Assembly: GCA_016169945.1 (NCBI GenBank) | Contig: JADLSH010000277.1 | Location: 1,302,001-1,366,000, forward strand | DNA: 64,000 nucleotides | DNA from: Trachythela sp. YZ-2020 | Taxonomy: Eukaryota; Cnidaria; Anthozoa; Malacalcyonacea; Clavulariidae | Direction: 5' to 3' | In this document: positions 1 to 9,910 of the stretch, one piece after another | Layout: the number at the start of each line of letters is the position of its first letter | Numbering within the stretch: the stretch's first letter is position 1 | Position numbers and translations under genes: made by a program | The notes under the pieces: model-generated | Seen by the model: the letters and a program-made list of their open reading frames with translations, nothing else | The model's database searches: none | What the model was told of the DNA's origin: nothing

Positions 1-509
1 CAACCCTTACAGTACCATCTGCCTTACAAAACTCCCTTTCTACAGTATCTTTTACTTGTTTATGTGTCCTTCTATGGTACATGGCAAACAGTCTTGTTCG
101 ATCATCCTTTGGTTCAGTTCCAGTAGGACAGACATAGGACTTTTCTCCAAGGTGTTCATGAAACAGTTCATAAAGATCCCTAAGGTGCACTCGATTTCGA
201 CAAAAGACAAGTACTTTTGATGTTTTCTGCTGCCTTTTCTCCAGTTCATCAATTAACCAGCTGAAGGTGCTGTAGAGATCTTCTACATCTGCAGTTTCAA
301 CCGAGAACTTTGTATGGGGCTTGTTAGGCACAGTCAATAGCTGGACACAGTCAAACATACATAAATCCTTAATGATTGTGGTTCTTACTGCATCTGTAGC
401 TGTTGCGGTCAAAGCAATAAAAGGAACGTCCCTTCTTAGTATTGATCGCAGTTCTGCCAAGTGGCCATATTCTGCGCGGAAAGCCTCCTCCATTTCACTA
501 TCTTGCCCC
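1..509 (-). CDS. RecQ-family helicase, second exon (partial, runs off window)
   Basis: On the minus strand the frame is open from a splice-acceptor-like TTCTTACAG (ending about 510) to the window edge. The translation carries helicase motif III (ALTATAT) near its start and then the RecA-2 region of a superfamily 2 helicase, including a VLVFCRNRV segment typical of motif IV. This matches the C-terminal half of the RecQ helicase core, which unwinds DNA using ATP. The exon at 804-1133 would supply the N-terminal half. The Walker B DEAH box that should lie between them is in neither exon, nor in the 294 bases between. The locus is therefore either a decayed copy, as is common for RecQ-like repeats in invertebrates, or has an unusual structure. 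Confidence 0.6.
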
Positions 510-803
510 CTGTAAGAATTATGAAAATTATTGATAAGTATGGGAGTAAATATAGTATTTAATAATCTGTTTCAAAAATATAAAATTGTCAACAATTACC
601 ATTGTAGATCAGGGGGATACAGATAATTTATTGTCTATTATCTGTGATATCTAAATTTGTTACAAGTCGATGAGGATGTAGAGCCTTGAACTTGAAGTCA
701 AAAGATTTCATAAAGGTCGATATATCAACACATTAGAAATTTCTTACGATTTAACAAGCTCTCGTTCCCCTTCACTTGCTTTACACAACTACTGTATGAT
801 TAA

Positions 804-1133
804 CTACATATCAGGTGCAGAATATAGCAAAATTTGTGGCAATATAGCAATTCCTTTTCCCTGAAGAGATGCGACTTGATCTCTCATCAGAGACAACAGT
901 GGGACGATGACAAGACATATCGAATTGATCTGTTCTTGTTCACCACGCTTCAAATAGTCGTAAACAAACGGAGCAATGTGAAAAGTAAGGCTTTTGCCAG
1001 ACCCAGTTGGCGAGACCATCAAAACATCACGGCCGGAGAGATATGCTTCTACAACTTGCCGTTGATTTTCTCTTATTTGTTCGAATCCAACCTTCCTAAG
1101 GCCATAACTTATAGCATCTTTGATTGAATACAT
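804..1133 (-). CDS. RecQ-family helicase, first exon (Walker A half)
   Basis: The 109-residue reading frame starts MYSIKDAISYGL. It contains the RecQ Q-motif region (GFEQIRENQRQVVEAYLSG), a Walker A loop SPTGSGKSLTF for ATP binding, and motif Ia/Ib (VIVPLLSLMRDQV). These are the first helicase motifs of the RecQ family in the correct order. The frame stops soon after LLYSAPDM, before the DEAH motif. The sequence continues on the same strand in the exon at 1-509 after a non-coding gap. I read it as the 5' exon of a degraded or incomplete RecQ-like gene. The start methionine is the first in frame and is only presumed. Confidence 0.6.
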   Translation of the reverse strand: MYSIKDAISYGLRKVGFEQIRENQRQVVEAYLSGRDVLMVSPTGSGKSLTFHIAPFVYDYLKRGEQEQINSICLVIVPLLSLMRDQVASLQGKGIAILPQILLYSAPDM

Positions 1134-1477
1134 GATGCTACGAATAAAAAACTCACAAAATATCTAAAAGTTATAGCTTGAATGTTCACCAATGCAGTAG
1201 AGATAAACCTTTAGGTAAACAAACACGGGAATAGGAAAAACCATCGTACTTGAGTGTTGACAGGTACACGTACGTATAGCCAATTCTCAAATCTGATTGG
1301 CTAACACGCACCGACTAGGATTCGAGTCGGTAAAATTTGGCGCGCTGCAAGCGCGACAAGTCGACTCCTCGGCCCATATCAAGTGACCAATTTCCGACTC
1401 GCGCTTTCGTTGAATTGGGCTTAACTGCGCGTCTGGGCTTTACCGCGCGTCAATGGAGTCGACTTGTAGCAAGTCTA
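1134..1477. repeat. Non-coding spacer with a foldback repeat next to the Polinton 1 break
   Basis: No coding sequence is seen here. The right part is GC-richer and holds a 13-bp perfect inverted repeat, ACAAGTCGACTCC at 1356-1368 and its complement at 1455-1467, plus several GCGCG runs. It looks like a small foldback element. The Polinton 1 polymerase reading breaks off immediately to its right (about 1468-1490), so this repeat may mark the rearrangement that removed the left end of Polinton 1. Confidence 0.45.
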
Positions 1478-4461
1478 AGTTTTGACCTGAGCCCTACAAA
1501 CTCTGATATTTGTTTCCCACAAGTCTCATCCTTCATCATACCCAAAACCTTTTTGTTCACTCCGACAGGTATCCCAGAGGGATGGTTTTTATCATAGTTA
1601 CTTGTGTCAAACTTACTACTCACATCGTCAGATATATCCTTATAAAAGTCCTTTGTTTTAATCTCATAGCACAGCGAGTCAGTGTCGGTGAATAAAAGGC
1701 TTGCATTATCACCATACTTTTTTTTAATATAATTATAATGAATGTCATACATAAGTGTCTTACTAAGGTCTAAGATGCTCATCCCTAAATATATTGGTTT
1801 GCATAGTTTGATTTTTGTCTTGCTCATATGAACTGCCACCAGGTTCTCCGAAAATATGGTGATGGTTTTAAAGTTAGACTTTTTGACTAATTTATTTAGT
1901 TTGTCCTTATTATTCACTAGCTTGACATTCACCCTGTTCCTTACGTTCTCCATAGTCTTACCAAAGACGGAGTTGTTCATTAATTTGAAAAAGTTCTTTT
2001 CAAAGTCCGTCGTACCCTTTTTTCGCAACTCGGTGTTCAACATAATGTACTTCTCCAACCAGGGTTCCTCATCAAACATAATACCAGAGTGTATTTTTGT
2101 CACTATCATACCAAGGCTTTGATATAACCTTAGGTTTTCATAGTGTACAATATACCTCTCCTTTCCATACAAATTGGGGACAAGCTTATCCACCTTATTA
2201 ATCTTCACCCTCTCCGGAGCGAGGTGATACTCATTGTGCAGATCGCGCAACTCCTTCGGATACTCCATATCCACAACTAGTATGCATCCCTTACCCACTT
2301 TAGGTGCAATACTTTCCCAGTCTTGCAACTTTCCATCCTCCATCCATCGAAAGCCACCGGTTGGTAATGGCTTGCTCATCGCCCACCCATATAAATTATT
2401 AGCGTCCAAATATGGGATGAACACATCCTCCTCCTTTGGATCGTAGTTGGTCGTGTATTTATTATTTGCCTTTGCGTACCGTTTTGTGACCGTATTAACC
2501 CCTCCACGGATGCCCTTTTCTATGGTAAGATACATATCCGGGTAGGTGATTAGCTCTAAGCTTACGTTGGTTATTTTTAGGGCTGCATCCCATGCCAACC
2601 CTGGTGATGTATAGTACCAATAAGGGTCCAACCCATAATTTGTCATACATATCTTTCTAAAATTTTCCATCACGTCTGTCAGTAGGAGTACGTCCGTTGT
2701 GAGGTACAGGTCGTGATAGTCTCTCATGGTTTTCATCCCAAATGTTGTCCAAACTTTTTGTGCATGTTCGTAGTCATCATCGCTGATCCCAACACCGTTT
2801 AGTTTGCTGAAAAACTTATCCTTTGATGGCAGCGATGTCTCACTAAGCCTATCGAAACAGTTCGTGTACTCGTACGGATACACACCCTTTTGTCTCAATA
2901 GACCTATTTGCTCCTTATTATAACCAGCTTTTTGAGATGCATACTCCAAGTTACAAAACTGGTCTTCCCCCAAATTAATGACCAAACTATACTTTAAAGA
3001 GTCCAAAAATCTTAGCTCACAGACAGACTCGTCACCCAACTCCAATAGCTTACTGAACGATATATACTTCTCCTCAGTCTTGGGTATACACCTAATATCA
3101 CCCTCGCTAACACCTAAGTTTCTTACAAACAAGTGAGAGTCGTACCCCTCCAAATTATGAAAAAGTATTGGTACAAACTTTGGCTGTCTCATCCTAAGGT
3201 TACAAATGTTGCATGCCGCTCCCCTATACTTTCCGGTGAGATGACAGTGATCCCTAACCTTATAATGTTTTTTTATTATACTTAATATTACATGCATAAC
3301 ATGCCTCAGACTTTTCATAGTCTTCATTGTCTGCCTTTGTCATACATATTGCTACAGCCTCCTCAAACTTTGTAAATATATCACAGATGTCCTTCTCCAA
3401 AGACTCTACAAAAACTTTTGTGACATCCTCACCCTCATACTTTTGTGTGTAATGCATAGTTTTTGGCTCGTAGATGCTTTCATCAAAACATTTAATATAA
3501 TAATTAAACCCGCTAGGATTATGTTTTTGGTACTGTGTTGTACTACTCTCACCAATGGGTTTATCCTTCACATCCAAGTCCTCGATGAAGCACTCAAAGT
3601 CTGCGTACACATAAAAAGGTACTGTGTGCATCCGTTCATAATTAACGAAAGATGTCATTGGTGTTTCTCCGTTCTTACCAACCTTTGGATACTCATGCCT
3701 CTGATGTTCATTGTTCATACATAGCTCCGTATGTTTTTGGAGTAACTCGGGAGTTTCAAACATATTGAGACAGTTCATACAGACATGTTTTTTATGCTCA
3801 TGATTGCTCATCTGAGAGCTGACGAGCCTGCTCAGACATTTAACGACACTATAATGTCCGTCCCACAAGAATAGGTTCACGTGTTTCTCACCACGCAGTT
3901 TTGATAGTCTTAGTTGGAAGACCTTCTCCTTCTCATCAGCACCAAAAACATTTCTCCCACTTTGTTGTTCTTTTCAAACACACCAATGTCCGAACGTTTC
4001 ACAGGGAACTCCAACCCATCCCAGCTCAGCTTTTTGGACTGTAGTACCAACATTTTTGTGAGTCTTCCAGCGTGATCATCCACAGGATTCAGTGCCCTGG
4101 TGACAGACCATTTGAAACACATGTTATCATCATTCTTTACGTTGATGATGGCTTTTTTACTTTTAATCTTCTCATGTCCAAAGCTTCCACCCTTTTTAGT
4201 CTCCATCCGCTTCCCTGCTTTTGATACTTTGCCAGCGACTCTTGCATCTTTTCCTTCATCTCTTCGTAGGTCTCGCCCACATCGTTGTCTCCGACGATGG
4301 TGTCGGTTTTCTCCAACTACTTTCTCGGTGGTTGTCTCTAAAAAAGTATTTGCATCATACGTCCCCTCTGGTCGTATGGTGTACCTCATTTCCTTCCCTC
4401 CATTATGTAAGTAGCCCTCCGGTAGTGGGGCGCTAAGATCTTTTAGTACTTGCTCGTTCAT
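1478..4461 (-). pseudogene. polB: Protein-primed family B DNA polymerase, Polinton 1 (broken)
   Basis: This is the replicative polymerase of the element. It lies in at least three frames: 3910-4461 (N-terminal region ending in an AIINVKNDDNMCFKW block), 3260-3880 (a C2H2-like zinc motif HVCMNCLN, exonuclease motif I YADFECF) and 1478-3327 (a CNIC zinc-binding block, ExoII-like FHNLEGYDSH, motif A DANNLYG, motif [12 protein letters not shown], motif C FTDTDS). Frame changes lie near 3300 and 3910. Within the N-terminal part another frame at about 4160-4330 matches Polinton 2 better, so two compensating shifts are likely. The reading ends at about 1478, roughly 90 codons short of the Polinton 2 protein. 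The start at 4461 follows an AT-rich leader with a TGGTCTAAGA box 30 nt upstream. Confidence 0.92.
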
Positions 4462-4490
4462 TTTATTATTACATTAATAATAAAATATAT

Positions 4491-4502
4491 TCTTAGACCA
4501 TT
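4491..4502 (-). promoter_or_regulatory. Candidate early-type box upstream of PolB
   Basis: TGGTCTAAGA on the minus strand lies about 30 nt upstream of the PolB start at 4461. Nearly the same box (TGGTTTAAGAAC) occurs 19 nt and 24 nt upstream of the BRO-N gene and the 14591-15040 gene. The function is inferred from recurrence only. Confidence 0.45.
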
Positions 4503-4526
4503 TGGTTATTTTTTATATGACTCACT

Positions 4527-4982
4527 TCATATAAAAAAACAACTTATACTATTTAAAAAAAAAACAAACCTCGACACCAACATTGCTCCTCCGACTCCCA
4601 CTCCTGCAACTAACACTTTTTCATACTTTTTTTGTTCGTCACTTGGTGTATAAAAGTCGTCAAGTTCTGGTCTCCTCGTGAACCTCTGGTTATCAAACAC
4701 TATGCTCTGCACTTTGTGCAACTCATCCAAATTGGTGTCTTTGAGATCAGCGTTTGCATCGCTGAGCTCCTGGCGGAGCCGTGCGATCTCATCCTTTTTT
4801 AATATCTCGTTCTGGTTCCATGCATCACGAGCCTTTGTCAAGTCCTCCAATGCCTTGTTGTGACGTTTTGCCTCCTCCAGTGCCTTGTTACTCTCCAACA
4901 TGTGGAACAAAAAGTTGCTGCCTGAGAACGCCAATGCATTCACGATGGCAGAGACTCCCATACTTGCTGCTTGGATTGCCAT
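4527..4982 (-). CDS. Conserved Polinton membrane/coiled-coil protein (151 aa)
   Basis: Not assigned to a named family. The protein has a hydrophobic N-terminus (about residues 5-28), a charged, probably coiled-coil centre (HNKALEDLTKARDAW, then RLRQELSDANADL), and a C-terminal membrane segment (VLVAGVGVGGAMLVSRFVFF). A diverged homologue lies at 53983-54364 in Polinton 2, with the same HNKALE.L.KAR and LRQELADAN blocks and the same position next to the 78-aa gene and PolB. It is therefore a real component of this Polinton group. Two membrane segments separated by a coil suggest a membrane-bound or virion-associated protein, which is inference. The minus-strand leader reads TTGTATAAAAATAAATG. 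Confidence 0.75.
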   Translation of the reverse strand: MAIQAASMGVSAIVNALAFSGSNFLFHMLESNKALEEAKRHNKALEDLTKARDAWNQNEILKKDEIARLRQELSDANADLKDTNLDELHKVQSIVFDNQRFTRRPELDDFYTPSDEQKKYEKVLVAGVGVGGAMLVSRFVFFLNSISCFFI

Positions 4983-5063
4983 TTATTTTTATACAAATAT
5001 ATATTTAAAAAAAACTATATATATATTTTTTTCAGTCAAAAAAGACTTATAATATTTTTGTGC

Positions 5064-5300
5064 TTACTTTTTCTTATCAAACGGATCCGTGGGCAACCAT
5101 CCCTTGGTCTGTGCATACTTTATTGCAACCGTTCCAATACTCATTGCAGCCGCCAACTTTAATACTCCTTTTACATTCTCCGGTGTTCCCAAGGGCTCGC
5201 GCAGTGCCTTTTTTGACAACATACTAACTCCCACCGCAGCGGTCACGTACAGTACTGTATCATATACTTCGTTTGCAAACTCACGTTGTTTGTCGCTCAT
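5064..5300 (-). CDS. Small conserved Polinton membrane protein (78 aa)
   Basis: A short protein with two hydrophobic stretches: VLYVTAAVGVSMLSKKAL at about residues 17-34 and GVLKLAAAMSIGTVAIKYAQ at about 45-64. It ends in a charged DPFDKKK tail. The 74-aa protein at 53753-53977 is a clear homologue, sharing NEVYD/NEFYD, VSMLSKK/VSLVSKK, G.LKLAAA and the P.DPF tail. Both neighbour the 151-aa gene. The start is fixed by a 22-bp leader, identical to the one in front of the capsid gene at 13073, that ends in TATAATAAACT directly before ATG. The function is unknown; a small virion membrane protein or holin-like role is possible but unsupported. Confidence 0.75.
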   Translation of the reverse strand: MSDKQREFANEVYDTVLYVTAAVGVSMLSKKALREPLGTPENVKGVLKLAAAMSIGTVAIKYAQTKGWLPTDPFDKKK

Positions 5301-5322
5301 AGTTTATTATAGGGTGGGAAAT
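5301..5322 (-). promoter_or_regulatory. TATAATAAA-type promoter box, identical to the capsid gene leader
   Basis: The 22 bases upstream of the 78-aa gene are identical on the minus strand to 13051-13072 upstream of the capsid gene. The core is CCCACCCTATAATAAACT followed at once by ATG. Conservation between two unrelated genes in non-coding DNA argues for a shared control element. Confidence 0.6.
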
Positions 5323-5384
5323 ATTATTTTATAAAAAAACTTTTATAATATTATTTTACGAGACTTATATTATAAAAAAAACTT

Positions 5385-5705
5385 TTATAATATTATGTTA
5401 TAATATTCGTTCCGAATGCCACCGAGTCCTTGGTCTCCTCTATAAATTTTACCATAGTTTTGCGACACTTTTTGTGTGTTTTTAGTACCGGGGATTAAGA
5501 CCCCGCGAGTCGCGGGGTCACTTTCCCGTATAGCTTCATATGTTAGTTGGTACTTCTTACTAACATGCCTGCTAATAGCACTCTCTGGTTTTTTATATCC
5601 TAAAGCAATTGCAACATCCTTTGCCTTGAACAATATCTCATCACCATCCTTGATAGTCATGACTGACACATCAAGAGTTGTGTTTGAAAAACTAACAACA
5701 GACAT
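5385..5705 (-). CDS. BRO-N domain protein (106 aa)
   Basis: The N-terminal half matches the BRO-N fold of baculovirus repeated ORF proteins and phage antirepressors. Residues 20-55 (DGDEILFKAKDVAIALGY then KPESAISRHV) are the hallmark block, in which the A-L-G-Y turn precedes the second helix. BRO-N proteins bind DNA and occur in many large DNA viruses and their mobile relatives. The protein is short, with no recognisable C-terminal BRO domain, and the last residues are low complexity, so the 3' part may be truncated. A hairpin (arms 5389-5396 and 5400-5407) overlaps the stop region. A TGGTTTAAGAAC box lies 19 nt upstream of the start. No BRO-N homologue is seen in Polinton 2. Confidence 0.75.
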   Translation of the reverse strand: MSVVSFSNTTLDVSVMTIKDGDEILFKAKDVAIALGYKKPESAISRHVSKKYQLTYEAIRESDPATRGVLIPGTKNTQKVSQNYGKIYRGDQGLGGIRNEYYNIIL

Positions 5706-5723
5706 TTTAAATTATGATGTATA

Positions 5724-5735
5724 GTTCTTAAACCA
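5724..5735 (-). promoter_or_regulatory. Candidate early-type box upstream of BRO-N
   Basis: TGGTTTAAGAAC on the minus strand, identical to 15064-15075 (minus) and close to the PolB box at 4491-4500. It lies 19 nt upstream of ATG. Confidence 0.45.
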
Positions 5736-5847
5736 TTTTTTATAGGGGAGACAAAACGTCCCCCTTGTAAATTATCACCAACAAACAAGGTCGGTGAGTC
5801 ACCGACCCCTTGAATGTTAATAATATTATTATAAAAATAATATTATT

Positions 5848-6431
5848 TTAATCTTCAAACACAAGTTTTGCCTCGAAAAAATTTTGCCATCTCCAACCAA
5901 GTCTCTCCTCGTAAATCTTTTCGTACTCACAAATCTTCTTTTCGCTTGGAAGCAAAAAGTTCTCTGCGTCCACTTTTACACCATTTCGTTTTAATAGTTT
6001 GTACAAAACCTACCAAACACTAACAGACTTGTCACAAACTCTGTCCACATCATCAAAGTCTCTCCCCAAGGAACACTCCAACTCCGGACTAAGATTGTTA
6101 AAGTTCCTCCCAGAGACAAAGGAGTGTATTGTTCGAAAATATTTTAGGGACTTATTTCTCTCGCGTCTCAGAGTAGTGATAATTTCCTTTATACTCACGT
6201 CCTTTGACAGTCCATTTGCAAAGTCCTCATCACCCTTTTGCAACTCTTTCCTTCCAAGGTATAGGTCCAAGACCTTCAAAAAGTACTTTTTCGCCGAGTA
6301 ATTATTTCTAGTCCTTAGCGAACACCTATCCCACACTCCTATGTCATTAACAAAAACCTGTCTTGTTTCAAAACACTTGATACAATATTTTCCGACTCAT
6401 CAATCGCCCAAATGTGATCACACGACTCCAT
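5848..6431 (-). pseudogene. Polinton protein of unknown function (about 190 aa), frameshifted
   Basis: Reading starts at an ATG at 6431 (MESCDHIWAIDESEN), shifts frame near 6336, continues through the 6010-6336 frame and shifts again near 6010. It ends at the TAA at 5848 after a LGWRWQNFFEAKL segment. The C-terminal third resembles the 50891-51178 protein of Polinton 2, which shares a LLKRNGV/LHKKNNI strand and a LGW-x-x-F end. I do not recognise the family. Aromatic and charged residues dominate and no membrane segment is visible. Relative to PolB, the Polinton 2 homologue has the opposite orientation, so this module has been rearranged. Confidence 0.55.
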
Positions 6432-6436
6432 TTATA

Positions 6437-6871
6437 TTATGGAAACTTTTTATTAAACTTTTTAATGCACCGTTCGGTGATTGGAGGACACTCATCCGTC
6501 ACCAAGTCATCGATAACACGTGCATCACTCAGGAAGATTTTGGAGTCGTAAGACATCCCACGCAGGTAACTACGTATCTGTGTCCAAAGTTTTTCGTAGC
6601 TTGTGTACGCAAGTTTGTGTTGCTCCACTTTCCTACTTATTTTGTTCTGTTTGCTGTACGCTTGTATGAGGACTGCGACACCTGTTAGTACTCCGATAAC
6701 CTCAGGTTGTAGGGTAACACCACCAACAACTCCTCCAACAGGGGTCAGACACACACTGGACAAGGTCAGTGCGAGATGTATCTTTTTGCTCCTTTTGTAC
6801 ATTAGTTTGTGGCAATATGTGAGCTTGTGGTAAAACTTATACAGCTTTTTTAGCTCGGTGATAAAGTCCAT
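6437..6871 (-). CDS. Two-membrane-segment protein with SLATT-like layout (144 aa)
   Basis: The protein has an N-terminal helix rich in Lys and aromatic residues, then two hydrophobic segments (about residues 33-50 and 55-72, the second LQPEVIGVLTGVAVLIQAYS). A long amphipathic helix follows (KISRKVEQHKLAYTSYEKLWTQIRSYLRG). Helix, transmembrane hairpin, helix is the layout of SLATT-domain proteins, which are membrane effectors known from bacterial conflict systems and some eukaryotic mobile elements. The match is by architecture only. The leader reads AAATATAATAAATATGG, the common TATAATAAA type. No homologue is visible in Polinton 2. Another small virion membrane protein is an equally possible reading. 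Confidence 0.5.
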   Translation of the reverse strand: MDFITELKKLYKFYHKLTYCHKLMYKRSKKIHLALTLSSVCLTPVGGVVGGVTLQPEVIGVLTGVAVLIQAYSKQNKISRKVEQHKLAYTSYEKLWTQIRSYLRGMSYDSKIFLSDARVIDDLVTDECPPITERCIKKFNKKFP

Positions 6872-6879
6872 ATTTATTA

Positions 6880-7144
6880 TATTTGTTAATAATATTATTC
6901 TATAAAAAAACTTTTAACAATATTATTTTATAAAAAACTTTTAATAATATTATTTTATAATAATATTATTCTATAAAAAAACTTTTAATAATATTATTTT
7001 ATAAAAAACTTTTAATATATATTAATTTTTAAAATATATATTTTTATAAAATATAAGAGTAAATAATTCTTCCCATTAATGCTGATCCCAATAATATTAT
7101 GTTTGAATTATCTTTTTTTATTATTTTTTTTATGGTAATGTCTA
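6880..7144. repeat. AT-rich intergenic block of repeated AATAATATTATT palindromes
   Basis: Tandem-like copies of a unit built of TTATAAAAAACTTT and AATAATATTATT occur five or more times here. Similar units lie at 5325-5400, 10680-10725, 11695-11785, 13005-13045 and 14020-14075, always between genes of Polinton 1. The core is self-complementary, so each unit can fold back. They may form 3' ends or promoters. No gene is seen. Confidence 0.7.
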
Positions 7145-7484
7145 TTATTTTATCTGAAGAAATATATAAAAAAAAATTTTTCCAATTATTTTTTTGACAA
7201 CCTTCTTCTCCTCCTTCAAAAAATTAACATTTGTGTTGACTCCAAACTTCATACCAGGGTTTGGTCTTAGTAAAATATTACTATACCCTGGGATTGCCTT
7301 TTTTTAAATAACGCACGAAGATGGCAACAAAATAACATCCGGGTTACACACCAAGTTCAGCACGACCTTACAGTCAGAGATGGCGCGCCGCATGTCCCCA
7401 ATTGTCGCAGTTGTGTCCGCCTGTACCAGGGTGTCCGCCACCAACTTGCGGAAGACATCTTGTGTCTGAGATGTTTGACAGGTT

Positions 7485-8935
7485 GGAAACAGTCAAACAT
7501 CTCCCAAGGCAAGTCAAATTACCAAGGCAAGTCAAATTACCAAGGCAAGTCAAATTACAAACGTAAATAAACACCTTCGTCCGATATCGTTAACGCCAAT
7601 AATCTCGAAGGTGGCTGAGGAGTTTGTCATTGAGAGGCAAGTTAGACCGGCCGTTTTGGAAGTAATTGACCCAAACCAATTTGGGGTAGTACCAAGATCC
7701 TCTACCACAATGGCTTTAATATCTATGATGCATCGCTGGTTACAGGCCACTGATCAACCTGGAAATATAGTTCGTACAGTCCTATTTGATTTCCGAAAGG
7801 CGTTTGATCTTATAGATCACAAGCGACTTTCTGGCAAAATCAAACAACTTAACCTTCCCCCTTCTACAATAAACTGGATCTTGGATTTTCTTACTGGCCG
7901 TATGCAGCGGGTAAAATTAACGAACAATTGTTTTTCCCAATGGAGTGAGATTCGTGCGGGTGTCCCCCAGGGTACCAAACTTGGTCCCTGGTTATACGTT
8001 CTGATGATAAATGACCTGACGACATCACATAGCGATCCTTGGAAATTTGTGGATGACACTACTATTTCGGAAATTTAAAAAAAAGATCAACGTAGCACAA
8101 TTCAGTTTAGTGTTGACGAGGTTCAAAATTGGACTGTAACCAACCTAGCCGAACTAAACGAAGATAAAAGTAAAGAACTTAGGATTGATTTTTCTAGGAA
8201 TAGTAATCTTAGCAACAAGCTAGCCCCGATAATGGTCAATAGCAAAGAACTCGAGATAGTGAGCCATGCTAAAATCCTTGGACTTACAGTCAGTAGTAAT
8301 CTAAAATGGAGAGGACACGTAGAAGAAATCGTTTCTAAAGCTACCAAGAGATTATATCTGATAACGCAACTTAAACGAGCAAAGGTCCCCACTGAGGATA
8401 TTATACTGATTTATTGAGCATGTATCCGGTCGATCTTGGAATACGCGTCGCCTGTGTTTCATAACTCGTTGCCAAAATATCTAAACCAAGAGATTGAGAG
8501 GGTACAAAAACGTTTCCTGAGAAGAGTATATCCGGACCTCTCTTACGATAACGCTATCAAAATCTCGATGTTAGATTCATTGTCTGATCGTAGATCAGCT
8601 GCTTGCCTCAAACTCTTTGAAGAAGCCCAAGATCAAGATCATAAATTACACTCATTAGTCCCTCAGGGAAAAGTCTGTTCATATTCCCTAAGACGATGTT
8701 ATAAATTCTCTATACCTCGAATTCGAACTGATCGGTATAAGAACTCATTCATAATCGCTAACAGTCTTCAACAATAGTTTAAATTTTTGTAATTGTAAGA
8801 TAACCACATTCTAATCTAATTTTTACCTATTATGTATATATTATTAGGTCCCTTTTTTTTATTGTACATCGTATACAATTCAGTTGTTTTTATTGTAACT
8901 GCAAATTACGATTATTAAAGTCAATCAATCAAGAC
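7485..8935 (+). mobile_element. 5'-truncated non-LTR retrotransposon (LINE) inserted in Polinton 1
   Basis: Reverse transcriptase sequence starts at about 7580 (RPISLTP block). It continues through 7611-8078 with FRKAFDLIDH (palm motif A), AGVPQGTKLGP (motif B) and FVDDTT (motif C, with Val before DD). The thumb and C-terminal parts lie in shifted frames at 8232-8417 and 8436-8777. It belongs to the same jockey/CR1-like group as the long element at 32860-37505. The 3' end carries an imperfect TCAATCAATCAA tail at about 8918-8935, and the 5' part, including the endonuclease, is missing. Stops and shifts show it is dead. It splits the Polinton gene at 7145-9844. The left junction is uncertain by some tens of bases. 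Confidence 0.85.
7503..7560. repeat. 18-bp tandem repeat, three copies, at the LINE left junction
   Basis: The unit CAAGGCAAGTCAAATTAC is repeated about three times without change. It sits exactly where Polinton coding sequence gives way to LINE sequence, so it may be LINE 5' material or arose during insertion. Confidence 0.8.
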
Positions 8936-9910
8936 TTTGTGCCCCGTGAGCGACGATGCTCCAACGCGTCTTCGCCTGCGCGCCCAGCACACCTCGATGC
9001 TGGCCTGCAAGCGCTGGATGCCAAGGGTGGTGAGACCGGTGCTGGACGTGGTGATGTAACGGAGGAAGTCTTGGTTAAAGTTTATTGCAATAACACCAAT
9101 CATGACCGCCGTGTTGTGATCTTCAGAGTTGTACATCTCCCAATGCCGTTCGTACAGGGGGAGTTGACGCCACAACGGTGCGTACTCTTTCCCTGACACG
9201 TCCCCCAAACGTTTTGGGTACTTCATAAAACGGTACCACCAAAAGTATAGGTGAAAGTGGCAAAGACTCGTGAGGATGGGATGTACATCTTTCGTGTACT
9301 TCAAGTGCTTCGATGATATGCCACAGAGGTAGGATGGCGCGTACATGGCTGCCAAGCTTCGAAAGTATGCGTTGTTTATGACATCCTTATCCAAGTCTCG
9401 GATGTCGGAGTACTTTTGGGTCGGCATTTTTCCATACTTTGCAGGCAGACCAATCTTGTCAGGGATTGGTAGCTTGGAGTCAAAGTGGTCCGTGTCATTG
9501 ACGTACACTTTGAAACTTAAAAACTTTGCCCTGCTCATAATGTAATGTGGGAACTTATTAAAGTCTTTTGCATCCATCCCATCGTTCATGTTGATGTGTG
9601 AGGTTTGTAACATGGGTGATACACCTCCGTCACTCTGCCATATTTTTGGAAACTCCTCGTGAGTTGGGAGTTTACTCTTCCGTATGACCTCCGTGGGGTC
9701 GATGCGCTTCCGCATCTCGTCCAAATCTGTGGGTGCTGTCTTGTGTGGTAGTGGTTTTGGTTTGTCTCCCAAATATTTGGTGTACCGAGGGTTGTCCCGA
9801 AACTCTGGTGACGTAACGTCTATTTTGTAAAAGTCACTCACCATAAAATATACGTGGGTGAAACCATCTGGTTCGAGGTGATCGAAGAAGTACTTTTTAT
9901 TAAGGTTTGG

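Larger units (their letters stand above)
7145..9844 (-). pseudogene. Large conserved Polinton protein of unknown function, split by a LINE
   Basis: The N-terminal 300 residues are read at 8935-9844 and the C-terminal part at about 7145-7480, on either side of the LINE insert. The homologue in Polinton 2 (49026-50858) shares the central HFHLYFWWYRF/RYHLYYHMRRF block and the later QDVF.KL...TT.TI.DMR.AI block. That shows the two halves here belong to one gene. A further stop or shift at about 7310 interrupts the C-terminus. The protein is soluble-looking, aromatic-rich and matches no family I recognise. It is divergent from the 9911-10597 gene, with only about 66 bases between starts. A structural virion role is plausible from context but unproven. 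Confidence 0.7.

Noticed and set aside
9854..9910. Upstream extension of the candidate penton gene to 9854
   Set aside because: There is no ATG, only GTG, and the stretch overlaps the leader of the divergent gene; the ATG at 9911 is preferred.
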